Assembly: GCF_020447265.1 (NCBI RefSeq)
Contig: NZ_JAJADR010000003.1
Coordinates: forward strand, 1-64,000
DNA from: Hymenobacter lucidus
GTDB taxonomy: Bacteria; Bacteroidota; Bacteroidia; Cytophagales; Hymenobacteraceae
Reading direction: 5' to 3'
Length of the DNA stretch: 64,000 nucleotides
Shown piece after piece: positions 1 through 8,320 of the stretch (position 1 is its first letter; the number at the start of each line of letters is the position of its first letter). The notes beneath the pieces are model-generated. The model had not been told where the DNA came from. It searched no databases and saw nothing but the letters and a program-made list of their open reading frames with translations. The translations under genes were made by a program, and so were the position numbers.

Positions 1-419
1 GCCCCGGCCCGCCACAGCAGCGCCAGAGCGCTACCCCAGTCGTGGGCAAACAGACGGCGCAGCTGGCTCATCGTCAGCTCGGGGCCCTGGCCATTGCCCA
101 GCAGGCGGGCCCCGATGCGCAGCAACGGAATCAGAATCAGCAGCTGCACGGGGCTCATCAGGTGGCTCACGAGCAGGGTGGCGGCCACGTTCAGGCGCAG
201 GCGCACGGCCGCGAAAGTGGCCAGCAGCGTGGTGATGCCCAGAATAGGCACCAGCCCCAGCGGCACACCCACGGCCACGGTGAGAGCCAGCTGGGGCGGC
301 GTGAGGCCCTGGCGCAGGATGTTGCGCACCGGCTCGACCACGCGGCGCTGCCACCAGCTGGCGGGGCGCGGCGGCGTAGTGGGCAGCACGGGCGGAGGGG
401 AAAAAGACACGAACAACAC
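1..419 (-). CDS. DUF2062 domain protein (partial, runs off window start)
   Basis: A minus-strand reading frame is open from a TAA just above position 430 to the window edge. It has no ATG, so GTG at 419, 410 or 389 is the likely start. The translation contains RQGLTPPQLALTVAVGVPLG followed by two hydrophobic stretches (LVPILGITTLLATFAAVRL and ATLLVSHLMSPVQLLILIPL), which is the typical pattern of the DUF2062 membrane family. Members are small proteins with two or three membrane segments and no firmly assigned function; some are fused to glycosyltransferases. The gene is divergent from the YihY gene. The C-terminus lies outside the window and the start is uncertain. Confidence 0.6.
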   Translation of the reverse strand, partial: MLFVSFSPPPVLPTTPPRPASWWQRRVVEPVRNILRQGLTPPQLALTVAVGVPLGLVPILGITTLLATFAAVRLRLNVAATLLVSHLMSPVQLLILIPLLRIGARLLGNGQGPELTMSQLRRLFAHDWGSALALLWRAG

Positions 420-510
420 GTAAAAAAAGAGACTGGACAGTACGACGCCGGCACCTTACCTTCGCTGTTCGCACCAAACGGCTTTGCGCCGTAGTTCGTA
501 CGCAAAGCCA

Positions 511-1479
511 ATGACAAATGTACGCCAGCCAGGCCAGCCCCGGCGAAAAGTCTGGACAGATTTCTTCCTGCTGCTGCGCCGGGCGGCCCAGGAATTTGCT
601 CTCAACGACCCGTTGCGGCTGGGCGCGGCCACGGCTTTTTTTACCACGTTTGCCCTGCCGCCCATTCTCATTATCCTCATTCAGCTGCTGAGCTCGATAT
701 ACTCGACCTCGGGCGTACGGCAGCTGCTGCTGAATAAAATTTCGGCCGCGCTGGGCACATCGGCAGCCGGGCTCGTCGAGCAGATTCTGCTGAACGTGAC
801 CAACGTGGAGCGCAGCCGTCTGCTCACGTGGCTGGGCTTCGGCTTCCTGCTTTTTATTTCCACCACGCTGTTCGTGGTCATCCAAAACTCGCTCAATCAG
901 CTCTGGCAGGTGCGCTCCAACCGCACCACCGGCCGCTTCAGCAAGATGCTCAAGGAGCGCAGCCGCTCCCTGGGCTTGCTCCTGACTACGGCCCTGCTCT
1001 CGTTGGTAGCTTTTGCCAGCGACGCGCTGCTAGCCTTCTTTGCCAACTACATCCGCGACTTCGACCCCAACTTTGGCTACTTCTTGGTGCAGGGTCTGAG
1101 CCAGTTCGTGTCCTTACTGATTCTGGCCGTGTGGTTTGGCGTCACGTTTCGCAACCTGAGCTACGCCAAAGTACCCTGGAAAGCCGTGCTGCGCGGAGCC
1201 ATACTCACCGCCGTGCTTATTGATCTGGGCGAGTTTGCCCTGGGCCACCTGCTGGTGCCCCGCAACCTGGGCCCCATCTACGGCCAGGCTTCTAGCATCG
1301 TGCTGGTGCTGCTGTTCGTGTTTTATTCGGCCATGATTTTCTACTTCGGGGCCTGCTTCACGAAAGTGTATGCCCACTACGTCGGCATGGATATCCGGCC
1401 CAAGAAAAACGCCGTGCGCTACCGTCTCGTCGATTTGCCGGAGGCGCCCCGCTACCGGGGCGCCTCCGGCCGCTGGTAA
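511..1479 (+). CDS. YihY/virulence factor BrkB family membrane protein
   Basis: A 322-residue inner-membrane protein of the YihY/BrkB (PF03631) family. After a short basic N-terminus it has a cytoplasmic helix with the family pattern (AQEFALNDPLRLGAATAFF) and then about six hydrophobic segments, including LPPILIILIQLL, WLGFGFLLFISTTLFVVIQ and SSIVLVLLFVFYSAMIFYFG, ending in a short charged tail. Length fits the family. The role is not settled: it was once called ribonuclease BN in error, and is now treated as an envelope or transport protein. ATG 511 was preferred to an in-frame TTG at 484. It is divergent from the DUF2062 gene. Confidence 0.85.
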   Translation: MTNVRQPGQPRRKVWTDFFLLLRRAAQEFALNDPLRLGAATAFFTTFALPPILIILIQLLSSIYSTSGVRQLLLNKISAALGTSAAGLVEQILLNVTNVERSRLLTWLGFGFLLFISTTLFVVIQNSLNQLWQVRSNRTTGRFSKMLKERSRSLGLLLTTALLSLVAFASDALLAFFANYIRDFDPNFGYFLVQGLSQFVSLLILAVWFGVTFRNLSYAKVPWKAVLRGAILTAVLIDLGEFALGHLLVPRNLGPIYGQASSIVLVLLFVFYSAMIFYFGACFTKVYAHYVGMDIRPKKNAVRYRLVDLPEAPRYRGASGRW

Positions 1480-1571
1480 CGGTGCCCGCAAGCTGGCGAC
1501 ATTGGAATTAGCTGAGTAAATGTAAGTTTAAGCCTCTTTACTTACCGCCAGCATACTTATTCCAACTGCCT

Positions 1572-2714
1572 ATGCCGACCCAACTACTCTCCGCCGAGCA
1601 ATCAACGGCCCTCGGTACCAAACCCCATTATGCCATTCTCGACGGCCTGCGCGGCGTGGCGGCACTCATGGTGGTCGTATTTCACCTCTGCGAGACGCAC
1701 GCTACCAGCCACCTCGACCAGGTTATCAACCACGGCTACCTGGCCGTCGACTTCTTTTTTCTGCTCTCGGGCTTCGTTATTGGCTATGCCTACGACGACC
1801 GGTGGAACGGCATGACGCTGAAAGAATTTTTCCGCATCCGCCTCATCCGGCTGCAGCCGCTGGTGGTGCTGGGCATGCTCATTGGGGCCGCGCTTTTCTA
1901 CTTCCAAGCTTCCCCCGCGTTTCCGGCCATCGGGCAGGTGCCGGTCTGGAAGCTGCTGCTGGTGCTAGCCATCGGCTGCACGCTGCTGCCCGTGCCACTG
2001 TCGATGGACATTCGGGGCTGGCACGAAATGCACCCCCTTGATGGGCCGGGCTGGTCGTTGTTCTACGAATACATTGCCAATCTGCTCTATGCCCTGGGCG
2101 TGCGCAAATTCTCCAAAACCGCGCTTGCAGCCTTGGTAGTGCTGGCCGGCGCGGCCCTGATTCACTTTGCCGTTACCAGCAAGGGTGGCGACGTAGTGGG
2201 CGGCTGGTCGCTGGAGCCCACCCAGCTCCGCGTGGGTTTCAGCCGGATGATGTACCCCTTCTTTGCCGGGCTGCTACTCTCGCGGGTAGCCACGCTGAGC
2301 CGGGTGAAAAACGCCTTTCTCTGGTGCAGCCTGCTGCTAGTGCTGGTACTGGCCTTCCCCCGGGTGGGCGGGGCCGAACACCTCTGGCTCAACGGCCTCT
2401 ACGATTCGCTCAGCATCGTTGTGCTGTTTCCGCTGGTGGTCTGGCTGGGGGCCAGCGGCCACATTGCCAGACCCGGCACGGCCCGGCTCTGCAAGTTCTT
2501 CGGCGACATCTCCTACCCCATCTACATCACCCACTACCCGCTCATCTACACCTATACCGCCTGGGTAAGCGCCACCAGGCCCACCTGGCAACAGGCATTA
2601 CCCGTGGCGCTGCTCACCTTCGTTACGGCCGTGGCCCTGGCCTACGCCTGCCTGAAACTCTACGATGAGCCCGTGCGCAAGTGGCTGCGCCGGAAGCTTC
2701 CAGTAATGCAGTAA
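1572..2714 (+). CDS. Acyltransferase 3 family membrane O-acyltransferase (OafA/YrhL-like)
   Basis: A 380-residue integral membrane protein of the acyltransferase-3 (PF01757) family, which moves acetyl or other acyl groups onto surface sugars. The N-terminus carries the signature LDGLRGVAALMVVVFHL, with the conserved His of the first helix, followed by a series of hydrophobic segments and a late FFGDISYPIYITHYPLIY segment typical of the family. The acceptor cannot be told from sequence. It stands alone between YihY and the DEAD helicase, with no polysaccharide genes nearby, so the target could be a lipid or cell-wall glycan. Confidence 0.88.
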   Translation: MPTQLLSAEQSTALGTKPHYAILDGLRGVAALMVVVFHLCETHATSHLDQVINHGYLAVDFFFLLSGFVIGYAYDDRWNGMTLKEFFRIRLIRLQPLVVLGMLIGAALFYFQASPAFPAIGQVPVWKLLLVLAIGCTLLPVPLSMDIRGWHEMHPLDGPGWSLFYEYIANLLYALGVRKFSKTALAALVVLAGAALIHFAVTSKGGDVVGGWSLEPTQLRVGFSRMMYPFFAGLLLSRVATLSRVKNAFLWCSLLLVLVLAFPRVGGAEHLWLNGLYDSLSIVVLFPLVVWLGASGHIARPGTARLCKFFGDISYPIYITHYPLIYTYTAWVSATRPTWQQALPVALLTFVTAVALAYACLKLYDEPVRKWLRRKLPVMQ

Positions 2715-2861
2715 GCCCGGAGCCCGCCTCCGAACTAATCACCACCCCTAGCGCTGGCTGCTGCATTCCCGGCCCCAGCCGGGTTTACGGTCGGGGCACG
2801 GGCTGACGGCTGCTCGCGCCCCCTGCCGGCGTCCGATTACCACTGCCGCCAAAATCCGCCG

Positions 2862-2869
2862 TACCTTTG
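2862..2869 (+). promoter_or_regulatory. Putative -7 element of the helicase promoter
   Basis: TACCTTTG matches the Bacteroidota sigma -7 consensus TAnnTTTG exactly and lies 21 bases before the chosen ATG of the helicase. No good TTG is found 19 bases upstream, so support is moderate. Confidence 0.45.
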
Positions 2870-2890
2870 CCGGGTACTTTATCGTTTCGC

Positions 2891-4273
2891 ATGCCCTCTT
2901 TTGCCGACCTTGGCCTCGCGCCTTCCCTGTTACAAGCCCTGGAAGAGCTGAATTTTACCGTTCCTACGCCCGTTCAGGAGCAAGTAATTCCGATGGCGCT
3001 GGCCGCTCAGGACGTGGTGGGGCAGGCGCCCACCGGCTCGGGAAAAACTGCCGCCTACGGCCTTTCCATTCTGCATCAGGTGGATGTGAAGCTCGACGCG
3101 GTGCAGATTATCGTGCTGGTGCCCGCCCGGGAGCTAGCCCTGCAGGTGCGCGACGCCCTCAAGAAGCTCGGCAAATACATTCCTAATCTACGCGTAGCGG
3201 CCTTTTATGGCGGCCACGCCTTCCGCGACGAAACCGCGTCGCTCAAGCAGGCCCCGCACATTGTGGTAGCCACGCCCGGCCGCCTGCTCGACCACTTCGA
3301 GCGCCGCACCATTATTCCCAACCAGCTCAAAGTCCTGATCCTGGACGAGGCCGACAAGCTCCTGGAACTGGGCTTTCAGGATGAACTGGTGGAAATCATC
3401 AAGCGCCTGCCGCGCCGCCGCCAGACCTTGCTGTTCTCGGCCACGATGTCGGAGAAAGTGCTGGATCTGATTCGCAAAAACCTGACCCGGCCCCGGGTAG
3501 TAAACGCCGGGGAAGACGAAGGCACGTTGCCCGAAAGCCTCACCCTGCGCGGCCACGTGGGCCCCATCGACAAGAAGCCCGCCGCGCTGCTGCATCTGCT
3601 GCACCTGCCCGAAACCGGCCGCGCCCTGATTTTCTGCAACACCCGCGAAAAGTGCTCCGAGCTGGCCCGCTTCCTGCAGGGCCGGGGCGTGGCGGCCGAA
3701 GTACTGCACGGCAAAATGCCCCAGCCCGAGCGCGACAAGGCCCTGATGAAGCTGCGCAACGGCTCCAGCCAGGTGGTAGTAGCCACCGACGTAGCTGCCC
3801 GCGGCCTCGACGTAACGGCCCTCGACACGGTCATTCAGTACGACGCGCCCGACAAGGCCGACTCCTTTCAGCACCGGGCCGGCCGCACGGCCCGCGCCGG
3901 CGCCGAGGGCGTGGCCCACATCCTGACCACGCCCCACGAGCAAAAGCACGTGCAGAAGTGGCCGGTAGCCGAGAGCATCAAGTGGGAGGAAATGCACGCG
4001 CCCAAGCTGCCACCCGCCGCCCCCAAAGCGCCCAAGCCCACCAGCATTACGCTGCACGTGTCGGCCGGCCGCCGCGACAAAGTCAGTGCCCACGACTTGG
4101 TGGGTACGTTCGTGGCCCACGGCGGGCTGGAGCGCGACGCGGTAGGCCACATCGAGGTATTCGACCACTACAGCTACGTGGCCGTGCCCCGGGAGCAGGC
4201 TCAGGAAGTAGCCAACCGCGTGACGGGCGCCAAGATTAAGGGTCGTAAGATTCGGGTGTCGGTAGTAGAGTAG
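2891..4273 (+). CDS. DEAD/DEAH-box RNA helicase, DbpA-like
   Basis: ATP-dependent RNA helicase of 460 residues. In order: Q motif (about 4-35), Walker A APTGSGKT (46-53), motif Ia PARELA (78-83), DEAD (152-155), SAT (183-185), and motif VI HRAGRTARAG (327-336). The last 75 residues (from about 384) match the DbpA RNA-binding domain, an RRM-like fold that in E. coli DbpA and B. subtilis YxiN recruits the enzyme to 23S rRNA hairpin 92. A role in large-subunit assembly is therefore likely, but assignment as DbpA rather than another RRM-tailed helicase is inference. ATG 2891 begins at the Q-motif region; an in-frame TTG at 2867 was rejected because it overlaps the -7 element. A small gene follows after 9 bases. 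Confidence 0.92.
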   Translation: MPSFADLGLAPSLLQALEELNFTVPTPVQEQVIPMALAAQDVVGQAPTGSGKTAAYGLSILHQVDVKLDAVQIIVLVPARELALQVRDALKKLGKYIPNLRVAAFYGGHAFRDETASLKQAPHIVVATPGRLLDHFERRTIIPNQLKVLILDEADKLLELGFQDELVEIIKRLPRRRQTLLFSATMSEKVLDLIRKNLTRPRVVNAGEDEGTLPESLTLRGHVGPIDKKPAALLHLLHLPETGRALIFCNTREKCSELARFLQGRGVAAEVLHGKMPQPERDKALMKLRNGSSQVVVATDVAARGLDVTALDTVIQYDAPDKADSFQHRAGRTARAGAEGVAHILTTPHEQKHVQKWPVAESIKWEEMHAPKLPPAAPKAPKPTSITLHVSAGRRDKVSAHDLVGTFVAHGGLERDAVGHIEVFDHYSYVAVPREQAQEVANRVTGAKIKGRKIRVSVVE

Positions 4274-4282
4274 GTTCTGCTG

Positions 4283-4651
4283 ATGAGCAAGTTGCATTGC
4301 CGGTGCGGCAACGTCATTCGAACCGAAGAGCAGGATTTATCCTATGCGGCGGCACTGGTGCCGGATCGGCTGTATAACCCGATGGCCGACCAAATTTTCG
4401 CTCAGATAGCCTCTTTTGCCGTGGCCTGCAAAACAGGCACGGGCACGGCTGAATGGACCGCTGCGAAATCCCCGTACCCGGAAGTAGTCGAAGAGTTGTT
4501 CCGCTATGAAGTGCTGGGCAAGGCATTCCTGGAAAATAGCCGCGAGGTTTATCAGTGTAAGCGGTGCGGGCGTATCCACATCGAAACCGCTGAGCCGAAC
4601 CACTTCCGCTCTTTTCTACCGGAAAGCGACGCTTCCTCCTCTCTGTATTAA
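4283..4651 (+). CDS. Hypothetical protein with possible zinc-binding cysteine pairs
   Basis: A 122-residue soluble protein that I do not recognise. It begins with a CxCG pair (CRCGN, residues 6-9) and has a second pair near the C-terminus (CKRCGR), so the ends could form one zinc ribbon. The middle is acidic with predicted helices. It starts 9 bases after the helicase stop and its TAA overlaps the ATG of the next gene by one base (TAATG), so the two small genes are probably co-translated and may share the helicase transcript. Confidence 0.6.
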   Translation: MSKLHCRCGNVIRTEEQDLSYAAALVPDRLYNPMADQIFAQIASFAVACKTGTGTAEWTAAKSPYPEVVEELFRYEVLGKAFLENSREVYQCKRCGRIHIETAEPNHFRSFLPESDASSSLY

Positions 4652-5001
4652 TGCCTGCGTTACCCATCGAACCCCGGCAGCTGCTCTTCATTTGCAGCCA
4701 GAACCGCTGGCGCAGCCTCACGGCCGAGCGGCTTTTTGATGAGCACCCGCACTACGAGGCCCGCTCGGCCGGTACCGAGCCGGGCGCGCGGGTGCGCGTA
4801 ACGGCCGGACACCTGGGCTGGGCCGACGTGGTGTTTGTGATGGAGCGCCGCCACGCCGATATTCTGCGGGAGAAATTTGGGGCGGAGCTGGCCGGCAAGC
4901 CCGTTGTCAACCTGCGCATTCCCGACAAGTTCCAGTTTCTGGCTCCGCTGCTGGTGGAACTGCTGCGCGAGCGGCTGCAAGAGCATCTGCCGCAGCTGTA
5001 G
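4651..5001 (+). CDS. Low-molecular-weight protein-tyrosine-phosphatase-like protein
   Basis: A 116-residue protein with an N-terminal strand-loop LLFICSQNRWRSLTAE, in which Cys15 and Arg21 make a CX5R phosphate-binding loop and the following Ser is kept. A later Asp in IPDKF may be the general acid of the LMW-PTP fold. It is shorter than classical LMW-PTPs (about 150 residues) and resembles the compact branch often annotated only as a phosphotyrosine phosphatase family protein. The substrate is unknown. It is translationally coupled to the preceding small gene. Confidence 0.7.
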   Translation: MPALPIEPRQLLFICSQNRWRSLTAERLFDEHPHYEARSAGTEPGARVRVTAGHLGWADVVFVMERRHADILREKFGAELAGKPVVNLRIPDKFQFLAPLLVELLRERLQEHLPQL

Positions 5002-5022
5002 CCTGAGAATTTGTTCACCTTT

Positions 5023-5054
5023 CCCCGGACTTTCCTATAACCAAAAGTCCGGGG
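5023..5054. terminator. GC-rich hairpin between the phosphatase-like gene and mtfA
   Basis: An 11-bp perfect stem (5023-5033 with 5044-5054) around a 10-base loop, just after the upstream stop. There is no clear U-tract, so it may be an attenuating or RNA-stabilising hairpin rather than a full terminator. Confidence 0.45.
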
Positions 5055-5070
5055 CCGCGTTTACCCGGCC

Positions 5071-6015
5071 ATGAATTATCTTGTCTGGTTGGCCGTGCTG
5101 GCGGTTATTGTCTTTCTGTTTTACCGCTACGTCACCCGAGACGCCCGCGTAAAAGCAGCCGCCCTGGCCGCTGATTTCCCCGAGGCGTGGCGCGAAATCC
5201 TGGCTACCCGCGTGGCATTTTATTTGTCGCTCACCGTCGAGGAGAAAAAGCGCTTCGAGCGGGAAGTGCAGGTGTTTCTGGCCCAAACCCGCATTACTGG
5301 CCTGCAAACCAAGGTCGATGACGTGACGCGGATCCTGGTGGCGGCCTCGGCCATCATTCCCATCTTCGGCTTCCGCGACTGGGAATACGGCAACCTGGGT
5401 GAGGTGCTCATCGTGCCCGATGCCTGGCGCGAAGCCCGTGACCCCAACCGCGAAGTGGCTCCGCTGCAGGGCCAGCTGCTGGGCTCGGTGCGCAACTTCC
5501 AGAACCAGCACTACATGCACCTCTCGAAAGCCTCGCTGGAGCAGGGCTTCCGCGATGGGCTCGACAAGCAGAACGTGGGCATTCACGAGTTTGCCCACAT
5601 GCTCGACGAGGCCGACGGCGTGATTGACGGGGTGCCAAAGCTGGCATTGCCGCCCGAATTGCTCAAGCCTTGGGCCGAAGTGATGGAGCGCGAAATTGAG
5701 GCAATCCGGGAAGGAAAGTCGGAAATTAACTCCTACGGTGGCACCAACGAGGCCGAGTTCTTCGCCGTTGTCACGGAATACTTCTTCGAGAAGCCCGAGA
5801 AGCTGCAGGAAAATCACCCCGAGCTCTACCAGCTCCTGAGCCGGGCCCTGCGCCAGAATCCCAAGAAACGCTTCCTGCGCTTCAGCGTGGACCCGCGGGA
5901 GTGGCTGAAAACCCTGCGTTCCAAGCGCAAGTTCGGCCGCAACGACCCCTGTCCCTGCGGCAGCGGCAAAAAGTACAAAGAGTGCCACATGCAACAGCAG
6001 CAGCAAGCCGCGTAA
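5071..6015 (+). CDS. mtfA: MtfA-type zinc metallopeptidase (M90) with C-terminal SEC-C motif
   Basis: A 314-residue zinc peptidase related to E. coli MtfA, which binds the repressor Mlc and thereby influences glucose PTS expression. It has an N-terminal membrane anchor (residues 3-20), the zinc motif HEFAH (172-176) followed by DEAD, and a downstream EFFAVVTEYFFE helix that supplies the next glutamates. The last 20 residues contain a SEC-C zinc motif (DPCPCGSGKKYKEC) like that at the end of SecA, which is absent from E. coli MtfA. With no Mlc or PTS genes nearby, the Mlc role should not be transferred; general protein quality control is as likely. Confidence 0.88.
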   Translation: MNYLVWLAVLAVIVFLFYRYVTRDARVKAAALAADFPEAWREILATRVAFYLSLTVEEKKRFEREVQVFLAQTRITGLQTKVDDVTRILVAASAIIPIFGFRDWEYGNLGEVLIVPDAWREARDPNREVAPLQGQLLGSVRNFQNQHYMHLSKASLEQGFRDGLDKQNVGIHEFAHMLDEADGVIDGVPKLALPPELLKPWAEVMEREIEAIREGKSEINSYGGTNEAEFFAVVTEYFFEKPEKLQENHPELYQLLSRALRQNPKKRFLRFSVDPREWLKTLRSKRKFGRNDPCPCGSGKKYKECHMQQQQQAA

Positions 6016-6021
6016 TTTACC

Positions 6022-6171
6022 TGTCATTGCGAGCTTGCGAAGCAATCCGTCCGCAGTACGCCCCATCCTTTACCCAGAAAGCCCTCAACCGTACCAACGA
6101 TTGAGGGCTTTTCAGTTTAGAAGGCTTGGCACACTTTAGAGGACGGATTGCTTCGCAAGCTCGCAATGACA
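6022..6171. repeat. Inverted-repeat-bounded intergenic element, 31-bp perfect arms
   Basis: Two perfect 31-bp inverted arms (6022-6052 and 6141-6171) enclose 88 bases that hold the mtfA terminator. The arms begin TGTCATTGCGAGC and end AATCCGTCC. Diverged arms of the same type occur near 16390 and 16620, again facing each other. There is no ORF inside, so this is a non-autonomous dispersed palindrome of the REP or MITE kind. Confidence 0.8.
6078..6113 (+). terminator. Rho-independent terminator of mtfA
   Basis: Perfect 11-bp stem (6078-6088 with 6101-6111) with a 12-base loop and a short T run. It lies between the two arms of the 31-bp inverted repeat. Confidence 0.75.
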
Positions 6172-6200
6172 CGTTTCCTACTCGCAGGCAATTAGCAGGC

Positions 6201-6295
6201 TTGCTATACTTTTTCAGGAGTCTTCGAAAAGGTATAGCAAACCCATCAGTTGATTTGCTCTACCTTTTTGGCACGTTGTAAAAAGGCAGAGCAAA
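6201..6295. repeat. Two related hairpins in tandem
   Basis: Hairpin 1 pairs 6201-6215 with 6226-6240 (one G-U pair). Hairpin 2 pairs 6254-6269 with 6280-6295 (one mismatch). The left arms are similar to each other (TTGCTATAC then a T run; TTGCTCTACC then a T run), so they look like two copies of one palindromic unit. They lie 100-190 bases before the M2 peptidase start. Confidence 0.6.
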
Positions 6296-6392
6296 TTCGT
6301 CTGCAAAGGAGCGACTTCGGGTCATTCAGCGGCAAGTGGCTATTTTAGCCAGCGAAATACTCGTTTGCCCTTCCCGCTCTATTTCCCTTCCA

Positions 6393-8264
6393 ATGAAAAA
6401 ACCTTTGATTTCGGCCCTGGCCCTGGCTACGCTGGGCACCGCGCTGTGGTCGTGTGCGCCCACGGCTAAAACCACCACGGCTACGGCCCCGGCTGCCGAT
6501 ACCGCGCCGGCACCGAGGTCTACCCCGCCCGCGCCCGTCGACTGGGGCCGGCAGGCCGATGAGTTTCTGCAGAACTACTCCACTCAGTACCAGCAGCTCT
6601 ATACCCAGGCCACCGAGGCCGAGTGGCGCTCCAATACCCGCATCGTAGCCGGCGACTCGACCAACGCTGTGGCTACGGCCCGGGCCAACGAGGCGGTGGC
6701 AGCCTTCACCGGCAGCAGCCAGAACATTGCCGATCTGCGCCAGCTGCTGGAGCACAAGGACCAGTTGTCGGAAATCCAGATCAAGCAGCTCCAGACGGCG
6801 TTGTATAACGCCGCCAACTCGCCCCAGACCATTGCCGACGTGGTGAAGCGCCGCATCAAGGCCGAGACCCAGCAAACCGAAAAGCTCTACGGCTTTGACT
6901 ACAAGTACGCAGGCAAGTCCGTCACGACCAACGACCTGGACGAGCTGCTGCGCAAGGAAAACGACCCTAAAAAGCGGCAGGCCATCTGGGAAGCCAGCAA
7001 GGCCATCGGCCCCACGCTCAAAGACGGTCTGCTGAACCTGCGCGGGCTGCGCAACGAAACGGTGCAGGCCCTGGGCTACCCCGACTACTTCACCTACCAA
7101 GCCTCCGACTACGGCATGAGCCGGGAGGAAATGATGACCCTGGTGCGCCAGATCAACGACGAACTGCGGCCCTTATACCGCGAGCTGCACACCTATGCCC
7201 GCTACGAGCTGGCCAAAAAGTACAAGGTGCAGCAGGTGCCCGACTACCTGCCTGCCTCCTGGCTGCCCAACCGCTGGGGCCAGGACTGGAGTGCCATGGT
7301 GGACGTGAAGGGCGTGAACCTCGACGCGACGCTGGCCAAAAAGGGCGCGGAGTGGCAGGTGAAACAGGCCGAGCGGTTTTACCAGAGCCTGGGCTTTCAG
7401 GCTTTGCCGCCGGTGTTCTGGGAGAAAAGCAGCCTCTACCCGCTGCCCAAGGGTGCCAACTACAAGAAGAACAACCACGCCTCGGCCTGGCACATGGACC
7501 TTAACCAGGATGTGCGCAGCCTGATGAGCGTGGAGCCCAACACCGAGTGGTACGAAACCACCCACCACGAGCTGGGCCACATCTACTACTACCTCACCTA
7601 CACCAACCCCGAGGTGCCGGTGCTGCTGCGCGCCGGCGCCAACCGCGCCTACCACGAGGCCATGGGCAGCCTGATGGGCCTGGCTGCCACCCAGAAGCCG
7701 TTTTTGGTGGGCTTAGGTTTGCAGGACCCGAAAGCCAAGACCGACCAGACCCAGACGCTGCTCAAAGAGGCGCTCAACTACGTAACCTTTATCCCCTTTT
7801 CCTCGGGCGTGATGAGCGAGTGGGAAAACAGTTTTTACGCCGATAAGCTGCCCGCCGACCAGCTCAATGCCCGCTGGTGGGAGCTGGTGAAAAAGTATCA
7901 GGGCATCGTGCCACCGACCACCCGCGGGGAGCAGTACCTCGACCCGGCTACCAAAACCCACATCAACGACGACCCGGCCCAGTACTACGACTACGCCCTC
8001 TCGTACGTCATCCTGTTCCAGCTCCACGACCATATTGCCAAGAAAATCCTCAAGCAGGACCCGCACGCCACCAACTACTACGGCAGCAAGGAAGTGGGCA
8101 CGTTCCTGGCCGACATCATGCGCCCCGGGGCCAGTAAAGACTGGCGCGCCGTGCTCAAGGAGAAAACCGGCGAAGACCTCTCCGCCCGCGCCATGGTCGA
8201 GTATTTCCAGCCCCTGATGGTGTATCTGAAAGCCCAGAATAAGGGCCGGAAGTACACGATGTAA
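6393..8264 (+). CDS. M2 family (ACE-like) peptidyl-dipeptidase, lipoprotein
   Basis: A 623-residue zinc metallopeptidase of the angiotensin-converting-enzyme family, which removes C-terminal dipeptides from peptides. The N-terminus is a lipoprotein signal (MKKPLISALALATLG, then LWSC as lipobox), followed by an Ala/Thr/Pro-rich linker, so the enzyme is probably anchored in the envelope facing the periplasm or the outside. The zinc motif HHELGH is near residue 390 and the third ligand Glu lies in YHEAMG about 25 residues later, the M2 spacing. ATG 6393 was preferred because the longer frame would bury the signal peptide. The gene is monocistronic: hairpins lie upstream and a terminator directly downstream. 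Confidence 0.93.
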   Translation: MKKPLISALALATLGTALWSCAPTAKTTTATAPAADTAPAPRSTPPAPVDWGRQADEFLQNYSTQYQQLYTQATEAEWRSNTRIVAGDSTNAVATARANEAVAAFTGSSQNIADLRQLLEHKDQLSEIQIKQLQTALYNAANSPQTIADVVKRRIKAETQQTEKLYGFDYKYAGKSVTTNDLDELLRKENDPKKRQAIWEASKAIGPTLKDGLLNLRGLRNETVQALGYPDYFTYQASDYGMSREEMMTLVRQINDELRPLYRELHTYARYELAKKYKVQQVPDYLPASWLPNRWGQDWSAMVDVKGVNLDATLAKKGAEWQVKQAERFYQSLGFQALPPVFWEKSSLYPLPKGANYKKNNHASAWHMDLNQDVRSLMSVEPNTEWYETTHHELGHIYYYLTYTNPEVPVLLRAGANRAYHEAMGSLMGLAATQKPFLVGLGLQDPKAKTDQTQTLLKEALNYVTFIPFSSGVMSEWENSFYADKLPADQLNARWWELVKKYQGIVPPTTRGEQYLDPATKTHINDDPAQYYDYALSYVILFQLHDHIAKKILKQDPHATNYYGSKEVGTFLADIMRPGASKDWRAVLKEKTGEDLSARAMVEYFQPLMVYLKAQNKGRKYTM

Positions 8265-8281
8265 TTGCGGCTTGATTCCAG

Positions 8282-8289
8282 TATTTTTG
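8282..8289 (+). promoter_or_regulatory. Putative -7 element upstream of the hypothetical gene pair
   Basis: TATTTTTG matches TAnnTTTG exactly and ends one base before the terminator stem of the peptidase gene. Transcription would start around 8296, inside the hairpin, so RNA from this promoter would not form the full stem. No TTG at the ideal distance, so support is moderate. Confidence 0.4.
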
Positions 8290-8320
8290 ACGGGCGGGCC
8301 CACTAGGCCTGCCCGTTTTT
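8290..8320 (+). terminator. Terminator of the M2 peptidase gene
   Basis: Stem of 11 bp with one G-T pair (8290-8300 with 8306-8316) followed by a T run. The next ATG begins immediately after the T run. Confidence 0.75.

Noticed and set aside
484..510. TTG start for YihY at 484
   Set aside because: ATG at 511 gives the usual short N-terminus; the extra codons have no family support.
3188..4297. Long minus-strand ORF antisense to the helicase gene
   Set aside because: Shadow frame of a GC-rich gene; low-complexity translation, while the plus strand has all helicase motifs.
6022..6171. Insertion sequence
   Set aside because: Only 88 bases between the arms and no transposase reading frame; at most a non-autonomous element.
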